Shown here piece by piece: positions 1 through 4,068 of a DNA stretch of 5,857 bases (the first letter of the stretch is position 1; each line of letters opens with the position of its first letter). The position numbers and the translations under genes were made by a program. The notes under the pieces are model-generated. The model did not search any database and was not told the origin of the DNA. It saw only the letters and a program-made list of their open reading frames with translations. Source of the DNA: Desulfobacterales bacterium (GTDB taxonomy: Bacteria; Desulfobacterota; Desulfobacteria; Desulfobacterales; JAUWMJ01); assembly GCA_030613225.1 (NCBI GenBank), contig JAUWMJ010000223.1, positions 1 to 5,857 of the forward strand. Reading direction: 5' to 3'.

Positions 1-39
1 TTCAAAGGTTAAAGGAATTCCGTCTGTTTTATTTTTCCC

Positions 40-72
40 TTCTGCCTTTGTGCCTCTGTGCCTTATGCCTTT
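40..72. repeat. Degenerate 8-nt TGCCTYTG array overlapping the end of the sigma factor gene
   Basis: About four units follow each other (TCTGCCTT, TGTGCCTC, TGTGCCTT, ATGCCTT). The first 16 nt (40-55) are identical to 4004-4019. The sigma factor stop codon at 63-65 is supplied by the array. Confidence 0.7.
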
Positions 73-614
73 CTTTCCATTAAATTTTCCAGTTTTTCTA
101 ACCCGCGATAAACCCTCATTTTTGCTCCGCTTAAGGAGATGAATAGTATCCGGGCAATTTCTTCAAAGGGCAAATAAAAATAATACCTTAAAATTACCGC
201 TTCCCTGAGAGCAATGGGGAGCTTTTGAATGTTCCTTGCCAGTGCCTGGGCTTGCTCGTGTTTAATAACATCTATCTCTGGATTATTCTTAGCTGTTTGC
301 CGATTGTCGGATTTAAGATCTTCAACATTTTCAACAAACAGGGGCTTTTTCTTTTTAAGATGGTTCCTGGTTAAATTTATAGCTATTGTATACAACCAGG
401 AAAAAAATTTCTTTTTTATTTGAAAATTGTTTAAAGATTTATAAGCTTTTATGAAAGTTTCCTGGGCCAAATCCTCTGCATCACTGTGATTACCGGTAAG
501 CCTGTACACAAGGTTGTAAATCGGTCCCTGGTATTTATCCACTAAAAGAGCAAACTTTTCCTGATCTCCGTCTAAAACATTTTGAATAATTTCATTTTCA
601 TGTTTAATATTCAT
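63..614 (-). CDS. ECF-family RNA polymerase sigma factor (sigma-70 family, RpoE/SigW-like)
   Basis: At 183 residues this has the two-domain layout of group 4 sigma factors. Region 2 spans about 25-92: DAEDLAQETFIKAYKSL at 45-61 is the core-binding/-10 helix signature, followed by FSWLYTIAINLTRNHLKKK. Region 4 spans about 127-176 (LPIALREAVILRYYFYLPFEEIARI, then SLSGAKMRVYRGLEKL) and forms the -35-binding helix-turn-helix. A lysine-rich linker joins them. Region 1.1 and region 3 are absent, as expected. It would direct core polymerase to a small stress or envelope regulon. The ATG at 614 is preceded by CTGTATAT with no good Shine-Dalgarno; no better in-frame start exists nearby. The stop (TAA at 63-65) lies inside a TGCCTYTG repeat, so the last residues, RKA, may be repeat-encoded. 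No anti-sigma start is visible in the 62 bases that remain. Confidence 0.94.
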   Translation of the reverse strand: MNIKHENEIIQNVLDGDQEKFALLVDKYQGPIYNLVYRLTGNHSDAEDLAQETFIKAYKSLNNFQIKKKFFSWLYTIAINLTRNHLKKKKPLFVENVEDLKSDNRQTAKNNPEIDVIKHEQAQALARNIQKLPIALREAVILRYYFYLPFEEIARILFISLSGAKMRVYRGLEKLENLMERKA

Positions 615-672
615 ATATACAGATGAGAAAAGAAAAGGTCACAAAATAATTGGCTGGGGTGGCTTTATAACT

Positions 673-703
673 TAAATAGCACGTTGTTTACTTTGAATGT
701 CAA
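673..703 (-). promoter_or_regulatory. Candidate sigma-70 promoter of the ECF sigma factor gene
   Basis: The minus strand has a perfect TTGACA (703-698). A -10-like TATTTA lies at 678-673 with 19-nt spacing, or GCTATT at 680-675 with 17-nt spacing. The -35 is convincing and the -10 poor. The ATG is about 60 nt further on at 614. Autoregulation by the ECF factor itself is possible but not visible. Confidence 0.4.
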
Positions 704-750
704 GAAAAACCTGGATTTGTGCTTTTTTAGGTGAAGAAATTAAAAGCAAT

Positions 751-782
751 CACGAAAACTCGAAAGAGGGAAAACACGAAAT
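751..782. repeat. Four degenerate 8-nt units (CACGAAAA family)
   Basis: Consecutive units read CACGAAAA, CTCGAAAG, AGGGAAAA and CACGAAAT. The 8-nt period resembles the TGCCTYTG arrays elsewhere in the window, although the word differs. It is next to the CCACGGAA repeat. Confidence 0.5.
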
Positions 783-790
783 AAAATTTA

Positions 791-855
791 CCACGGAAGA
801 ACACGGAATTGCACAGATAAATATCATTCAGTGTATTTTCCGTGAAAATCAGTGG
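791..855. repeat. Imperfect inverted repeat of the CCACGGAA type
   Basis: CCAC...CACGGAA at 791-808 faces TTCCGTG...GTGG at 838-855; the outer 4 nt and inner 7 nt of the arms pair. The left arm itself holds a short direct repeat (CACGGAAGA, CACGGAA). It is non-coding and looks like another dispersed intergenic repeat. Confidence 0.45.
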
Positions 856-933
856 AATAATTAAAAATATTTATCGGTTTTGGTTTGTTTGGATAAAAAC
901 TGATGTAGCAATAAGAGAAGAAAAAGGGGAAGT

Positions 934-972
934 AGTCCTGAAGAAAAATCTTGAGGAAATTTCTTCAGGACT
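934..972 (-). terminator. Probable terminator of the pilin genes
   Basis: A perfect 13-bp inverted repeat (AGTCCTGAAGAAA/TTTCTTCAGGACT, loop 13 nt) begins 7 nt after the stop of the second pilin gene. On the minus strand ACTTCCCC and then TTTTTCTTCTCTT follow. The U-rich stretch is therefore displaced by about 8 nt from the stem. The position directly after the gene pair supports termination despite the offset. Confidence 0.6.
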
Positions 973-979
973 TATTGAT

Positions 980-1378
980 TTATGGTGATCGCACCCACAT
1001 AGCTGCTTTTATATCTTCGGAAGGTGTCCGGGTTAAACCGATTGAACTGGACTCAAAAGTGAGTGTGCTGGCGCCATCACGAGTAGGACCAAGTGTCCAT
1101 GAATATTCAGATCCAAGGACTGTATTCATATTTTCCCACACACCACCGGAGCCATCGTCGCCACTCCAGCCGCCCGGCACAAATTTTGCGTTTGTCCAGT
1201 ACAACATTTCCCTTACATTGAGTTCCGCTATGCCGGTATCTAATGCACGTAGCTCTGCAGTTCCGCTAATATCATTTATCTTGCTGACTGCAACAGATGC
1301 CATAACGCCCATTATTACCAAGACAGCCATAATTTCAATAAGGGTAAAGCCTTGTTTGTTTTTAAGAAATGATTTCAT
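980..1378 (-). CDS. Prepilin-type N-terminal cleavage/methylation domain protein, second paralogue
   Basis: This 132-residue protein starts with the leader MKSFLKNKQG. Predicted cleavage after Gly10 leaves mature FTLIEIMAVLVIMGVMASVAV, with Glu at +5 and a mature length of about 122. It is a paralogue of the upstream protein along its length: RALDTGIAELNVRE, WTNAK and GGW match RAIDAGISELNGRE, WANAK and DGW, and LGSEYSW matches LGADYGW. It lacks the proline that usually follows the hydrophobic helix (VAVSK here, VAVPR in the first copy) and has a different C-terminus (MWVRSP). The ATG at 1378 has no recognisable Shine-Dalgarno; the upstream sequence is CTTTATTAAA. The gap from the first pilin is 171 bp with no sigma-54 motif, so it probably shares that transcript. 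A minor subunit or a degenerating duplicate are both possible, but the frame is intact. Confidence 0.9.
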   Translation of the reverse strand: MKSFLKNKQGFTLIEIMAVLVIMGVMASVAVSKINDISGTAELRALDTGIAELNVREMLYWTNAKFVPGGWSGDDGSGGVWENMNTVLGSEYSWTLGPTRDGASTLTFESSSIGLTRTPSEDIKAAMWVRSP

Positions 1379-1522
1379 TTTAATAAAGATTTGAAACGCT
1401 GATCATTTTTTGTAAATTCAGATGATCCCTTTCCTTCAATCTGTTTCTGATATACCGATGTAAATGGCTTTTTTGTATTAAAGATGCATTGGAATCATTA
1501 AAACTTTATGTTCTTTTCTTTC

Positions 1523-1540
1523 CGAAACTTTTAAGCTTCG
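1523..1540. other. Short stem between the two pilin genes
   Basis: The minus strand reads CGAAGCTTAAAAGTTTCG, which can fold with one G-U pair about 9 nt after the first pilin stop. A-rich sequence (GAAAGAAAAG), not U, follows, so it is not a standard terminator. It might act as a 3'-stabilising or processing stem. Confidence 0.3.
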
Positions 1541-1549
1541 TTACGCATT

Positions 1550-1996
1550 TTAAGGACTAGGTGGTGGTGTTCTGGACCAAGTTCCTGGAGAAGATGTGAG
1601 AGAAGCAGTTCTGTATATAGTTATTCCCGCAGGTGGATCATCTTGAAAAGTAATTTCCCCTCCACCAGCATCGACACTTCCTACCCAGCCGTAATCAGCC
1701 CCGAGGTCTGTATCAATGCCATCATATACAGTATTGTGTGTGCCCCAAGTGCCACCGGGAAAGAGAACGGCATCTTCTGGCCAACCGTCAGCAGATATTT
1801 TAGCATTAGCCCAGGTTAGGTTCTCCCTTCCATTTAATTCGGATATCCCTGCATCGATGGCCCTGTTCTTTGCATTTTCCTCAAGATCAATATACCTTGG
1901 CACAGCAACAGCAGCCAGGATGCCAAGGATGATCAAAACAGCAATAATTTCAACTAAAGTAAAACCCTCTTGATTTTTTAATAGTCTTTTTTCCAT
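1550..1996 (-). CDS. Prepilin-type N-terminal cleavage/methylation domain protein (type II secretion pseudopilin-like), first of two paralogues
   Basis: This 148-residue protein begins with a class III signal peptide, MEKRLLKNQEG. Predicted prepilin-peptidase cleavage falls after Gly11, leaving mature FTLVEIIAVLIILGILAAVAV with the essential Glu at +5. The hydrophobic helix (about 12-34) anchors the subunit in the inner membrane and packs it in a pilus. The mature protein would be about 137 residues. The remainder is rich in Gly, Asp and Trp, ends in a proline-rich tail (TPPPSP) and has no cysteines. Residues 45-72 (RAIDAGISELNGRE, then WANAK and GW) and the Gly-rich middle match the next gene. 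The gene has a strong ribosome site and lies behind a sigma-54 promoter. The family assignment rests on the N-terminus. Whether it is a major pseudopilin (GspG-like), a minor subunit or a separate fibre is unresolved. Confidence 0.92.
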   Translation of the reverse strand: MEKRLLKNQEGFTLVEIIAVLIILGILAAVAVPRYIDLEENAKNRAIDAGISELNGRENLTWANAKISADGWPEDAVLFPGGTWGTHNTVYDGIDTDLGADYGWVGSVDAGGGEITFQDDPPAGITIYRTASLTSSPGTWSRTPPPSP

Positions 1997-2004
1997 GATA
2001 AATT

Positions 2005-2010
2005 CTCCTT
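2005..2010 (-). promoter_or_regulatory. Strong ribosome binding site of the first pilin gene
   Basis: The minus strand reads AAGGAG, then 8 nt, then ATG at 1996. This is close to ideal and fixes the start. The second pilin gene has nothing comparable. Confidence 0.85.
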
Positions 2011-2075
2011 TTTCTAATCTTAACCCCCATTAAGTTTAAAAATTATATTTAAAAAACCGTGAAAGAGGATTTTAC

Positions 2076-2110
2076 GTACCGTTTTAATGTTCGATAATCC
2101 GAAAACGTAC
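2076..2110. other. Imperfect stem in the pilin 5' leader
   Basis: GTACCGTTTT (2076-2085) pairs with AAAACGTAC (2102-2110) around a 16-nt loop, with one bulged C. It lies inside the long leader predicted by the sigma-54 promoter. It could stabilise or tune the messenger, but it matches no riboswitch I recognise. Confidence 0.3.
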
Positions 2111-2162
2111 TTTTACGAATGTGAATTGAATACCCCTTTTTCGTTTAGGTGCAAATATTTAA

Positions 2163-2178
2163 TGCAGAATTTGTGCCA
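2163..2178 (-). promoter_or_regulatory. Sigma-54 (-24/-12) promoter of the pilin genes
   Basis: The minus strand reads TGGCACAAATTCTGCA. Against the consensus TGGCAC-R-N4-TTGCW it has TGGCAC and A at the -24 side and TGCA at the -12 side, with one mismatch (CTGC for TTGC). The diagnostic spacing of exactly 10 nt between GG and GC is kept. The predicted start of transcription is near 2152, giving a leader of about 155 nt before the first pilin ATG at 1996. The adjacent gene encodes a sigma-54 activator with an intact GAFTGA loop, which strengthens the call. Confidence 0.78.
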
Positions 2179-2205
2179 TTATATGCTAAAAACAGAAAAA
2201 TAACA

Positions 2206-2257
2206 ATTAAATAAAATTATTAGCTGTATATTCATTGCGTTGTGAATTTTATTTAAT
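2206..2257. repeat. 13-bp perfect inverted repeat upstream of the sigma-54 promoter, possible activator site
   Basis: ATTAAATAAAATT (2206-2218) and its exact complement (2245-2257) flank a 26-nt spacer. Relative to the predicted transcription start near 2152, the arms fall at about -54 to -66 and -93 to -105, with the centre near -80. That is a usual position for the binding sites of sigma-54 activators. The arms are entirely A/T, so chance or a DNA-bending site such as one for IHF remains possible. The match is seen directly; the role is inferred. Confidence 0.45.
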
Positions 2258-2293
2258 AATCAGCTCAGCTTTGATATTTTTGAGGTATAGCTA

Positions 2294-2316
2294 TAATCTA
2301 CAAAAATTGTAGATTA
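2294..2316. repeat. Perfect 10-bp dyad (TAATCTACAA/TTGTAGATTA), terminator-like stem or operator
   Basis: Ten perfect pairs surround a 3-nt loop, starting 4 nt after the activator's TGA stop. In the transcript it would form an AU-rich stem, but UAGCUAUACC follows instead of a U run, so termination would be weak. It also lies about 150 bp upstream of the predicted start of pilin transcription, within the range used by sigma-54 activators. It could be either, or both. Confidence 0.5.
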
Positions 2317-2320
2317 CATG

Positions 2321-3724
2321 TCAAATGATGTCATTTTTGATGTTTTTAACGTCAATATTATGTTTTTTTATCCTGTGCCAGAGGCTTCTTTGATTAATAC
2401 CTAAAAGCTCTGTGGCTCTTATTTGAACACCTCCTGTTTTTCTTAATGCCTCGATTATCATCCCTTTTTCGATTTCATTCAGCCGATGATCTAATGGTGC
2501 ATTGGCAGCAAGGGAAGGAAGGTCTTCACTGTTGTTTATAAACGCACCTGTTATGGATGGCGGCAGATGCTCGGGCTCAATAAAGTCTCCATCACAGATC
2601 ACTGAGGCACGTTCAATTGTGTTCTGGAGCTCTCTTATATTTCCCGGCCATGAATTTGCCATCATCATTTGCAGGGCTGTTGACGAAATCTCAACCGGCT
2701 TTGGAGATTTTGCAAGAAAGTTATCCACTATAAGCGGGATATCTTCTTTTCTTTCCCTTAATGGGGGCAGGTGTAGTGAAAATACATTTAAACGATAAAA
2801 GAGATCTTCCCTGAAACTTCCTTCTTTAACCATTTGCTCAAGATTTTGATTGGTGGATGCAATGAAACGAACATCCACTTTTATAGTCCTGGTGCCGCCT
2901 ACACGGTAAAATTCCCTTTCCTGGATTACACGAAGAATCTTGGCCTGGAGGTTAAAGGGCATATCACCGATTTCATCAAGAAAAATTGTACCCCCATTTG
3001 CCATATCGAATTTTCCGCGCTTAGAAGTTGTAGCCCCTGTAAAAGCCCCTTTTTCATGGCCGAAAAGTTCGCTTTCTAAAAGTTCTTCCGGTATGGCCGC
3101 ACAATTAAGCTTGATAAAAGCTTTATCCTTGCGAAGGCTCTGCTCATGGATACTTGTAGCTACAAGCTCTTTCCCTGTTCCGCTTTCACCAAGAATAAGG
3201 ACGGTGGAATCGGTAGGTGCAACCTTCATAATCAGGCTTAAAAGACTTCGCATGGCAATGCTCTCTCCTATGATTTCAGGGAAAAAATTCCTGGCATCCA
3301 TGCGGCTGAGGACATTGGTAACGTGGTTAAAAACATTTGTGAACTTTTGAATTTGATCGAGTGATTTATCGCTTTCTTTCTGATTTTTTGCGCTCGAAAT
3401 GTTGGGAAGATTCTTTGCGTTTGAAACAAACTTTTCCACAGGTTTCAGCACAAGACGGACAAGGACAAATCCTGATAAAGAAGCAAAAAGCCCGATTAAA
3501 GCAGTAGCCCAGAAAACAGGATTATTAAAGCCGATACCATGAATAAGATCGTATCTGGTCAGGCTGTATGCAACAATTGCTGCCAGAATTGTAAAACCTG
3601 CATATATAAAAGGAATGATAATATAAAGGCTGATGTGATATTGCGGGTGCTTTTGGAGTTGTATTATAAATTTTGGAATCATGGTTTTTATTTTAAGCAA
3701 TAGGTTCAGGGGTTCAGGGTTCAA
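2321..3724 (-). CDS. Membrane-anchored sigma-54-dependent transcriptional activator without receiver domain
   Basis: This is a bacterial enhancer-binding protein that remodels sigma-54 RNA polymerase by ATP hydrolysis. Counting from TTG 3724, two hydrophobic helices (about 31-55 and 68-93) are separated by about 12 residues, so there is no sizeable periplasmic domain. A linker follows to about 150. The AAA+ domain has Walker A GESGTGKE (179-186), an intact sigma-54-contacting GAFTGA loop (226-231), Walker B GTIFLDE (245-251), FREDLFYRLNV with likely arginine fingers (304-314) and WPGNIREL (359-366). A Fis-type helix-turn-helix lies at about 431-457. There is no phosphoacceptor receiver domain, so control is probably through the membrane part. 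The longest frame starts at TTG inside a heptad repeat with no ribosome site. ATG at 3682 (453 residues) is the more likely start, though it too lacks a clear Shine-Dalgarno. The probable target is the pilin promoter downstream. I do not recognise a named orthologue. Confidence 0.93.
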   Translation of the reverse strand: MNPEPLNLLLKIKTMIPKFIIQLQKHPQYHISLYIIIPFIYAGFTILAAIVAYSLTRYDLIHGIGFNNPVFWATALIGLFASLSGFVLVRLVLKPVEKFVSNAKNLPNISSAKNQKESDKSLDQIQKFTNVFNHVTNVLSRMDARNFFPEIIGESIAMRSLLSLIMKVAPTDSTVLILGESGTGKELVATSIHEQSLRKDKAFIKLNCAAIPEELLESELFGHEKGAFTGATTSKRGKFDMANGGTIFLDEIGDMPFNLQAKILRVIQEREFYRVGGTRTIKVDVRFIASTNQNLEQMVKEGSFREDLFYRLNVFSLHLPPLRERKEDIPLIVDNFLAKSPKPVEISSTALQMMMANSWPGNIRELQNTIERASVICDGDFIEPEHLPPSITGAFINNSEDLPSLAANAPLDHRLNEIEKGMIIEALRKTGGVQIRATELLGINQRSLWHRIKKHNIDVKNIKNDII

Positions 3725-3731
3725 GGTTCAG
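3703..3731. repeat. Four tandem GGTTCAR heptads at the 5' end of the activator gene
   Basis: Units are GGTTCAG, GGGTTCAG (one extra G), GGTTCAA and GGTTCAG. The longest possible start of the activator gene (TTG at 3724-3722) lies inside this array. The Asn-Pro-Glu-Pro-Leu-Asn peptide that start would add is simply translated repeat. Confidence 0.7.
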
Positions 3732-3805
3732 GGGTTTCTGTAATGTTTATTGGTCAGTACCATACAGTACGGCAGAGCTTTAACAGTGAACTGTGAACCA
3801 ATATT

Positions 3806-3944
3806 AAAAAATGAACATCCAACATTGAACATCGAATGATGAAATCGCTCCGCTCTGTCAGTTTATAAATCGGCAGAATACCTTATTCAATATTCGATGT
3901 TGGACGTTGGACGTTGGATGTTGGATGTTGGATGTTCATTTTTT
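3806..3944. repeat. Inverted pair of degenerate heptanucleotide arrays (GAYGTTG)
   Basis: The right arm (3892-3944) reads ATTC, then six consecutive 7-nt units at 3896-3937 (GATGTTG, GACGTTG twice, GATGTTG twice, GATGTTC), then ATTTTTT. The left arm (3806-3837), read on the minus strand, has the same ends (ATTC and ATTTTTT) but only three units (GATGTTC, AATGTTG, GATGTTC). The arms are separated by 54 nt (3838-3891) of unique sequence. Shared ends with different unit numbers suggest unit gain or loss by slippage within one inverted element. No reading frame of note crosses it. Degenerate tandem heptanucleotides are known elsewhere, for example STRR sequences of cyanobacteria, but I cannot assign this family. 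Confidence 0.8.
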
Positions 3945-3963
3945 ACTGCCTTCTTTCTGCTTA

Positions 3964-3981
3964 TCCTGCGGCTACGCAGGA
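3964..3981. repeat. Perfect 7-bp hairpin, TCCTGCG-GCTA-CGCAGGA
   Basis: Seven perfect base pairs close a 4-nt loop. No U tract follows on either strand, so it is not a standard terminator. It sits between the TGCCTYTG array and the heptad array and looks like part of the composite intergenic repeat island. The core sequence, read as GCGTAGCC, recurs nearly as GCGTAACC at 4032-4039. Confidence 0.55.
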
Positions 3982-4003
3982 CATTCCCTTCTGCCCCTCT
4001 GCT

Positions 4004-4019
4004 TTCTGCCTTTGTGCCT
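4004..4019. repeat. Second copy of a 16-nt direct repeat within a degenerate TGCCTYTG array
   Basis: TTCTGCCTTTGTGCCT is identical here and at 40-55, in the same orientation. It lies inside a looser CTGCC/TGCCT-rich stretch (about 3985-4025) just beyond the 3' end of the gspF-like gene. The other copy spans the 3' end of the sigma factor gene. Both copies therefore sit at gene ends, which points to a dispersed intergenic repeat family rather than coding sequence. Confidence 0.7.
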
Positions 4020-4026
4020 TTCCTTG

Positions 4027-4044
4027 CCTCGGCGTAACCTGAGG
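4027..4044. repeat. Small bulged hairpin CCTCGG/CCTGAGG
   Basis: CCTCGG pairs with CC(T)GAGG around a CGTAA loop, with one bulged T. It lies about 25 nt beyond the stop of the gspF-like gene. On the minus strand it is followed by CAAGGAAAGG, not a U run, so it is not a standard terminator for that gene. Its core (GGCGTAACC) resembles the core of the hairpin at 3964-3981. Confidence 0.4.
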
Positions 4045-4068
4045 TGAAGACGGGTGCCTTTTTTTTGC

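Larger units (their letters stand above)
615..979. other. Non-coding gap between the pilin pair and the ECF sigma factor gene
   Basis: No gene is supported in these 365 bases. In transcription order they hold the pilin terminator, an imperfect CCACGGAA inverted repeat, a four-unit 8-nt array, and the candidate promoter and leader of the sigma factor gene. The gene change from pilins to sigma factor therefore coincides with a terminator and a fresh promoter. Confidence 0.6.
3725..4068. other. Repeat-rich non-coding gap between the gspF-like gene and the activator gene
   Basis: I see no gene in these 344 bases. They hold part of the GGTTCAR array, two CAGTAC copies at 3755-3760 and 3765-3770, the inverted GAYGTTG arrays, two hairpins and the TGCCTYTG array. 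I found no -24/-12 sigma-54 motif facing the activator gene and no convincing sigma-70 promoter. The activator must nevertheless be transcribed either from here or by read-through from gspF. Confidence 0.6.

Noticed and set aside
951..1394. Plus-strand open frame of 147 codons opposite the second pilin gene
   Set aside because: It is antisense to a protein with a clear prepilin signal. Its own translation shows no domain and there is no ribosome site.
1401..1427. GATCAT/ATGATC 6-bp inverted repeat upstream of the second pilin gene
   Set aside because: Too short and A/T-rich to support an operator, and no promoter element is aligned with it.
2940..3350. Plus-strand open frames inside the sigma-54 activator gene (also 2502-2798 and 2834-3079)
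   Set aside because: They lie opposite highly conserved AAA+ motifs and are shadows of that gene.
3892..3944. CRISPR array
   Set aside because: The repeat unit is 7 nt and contiguous with no spacers, and no cas genes are present.
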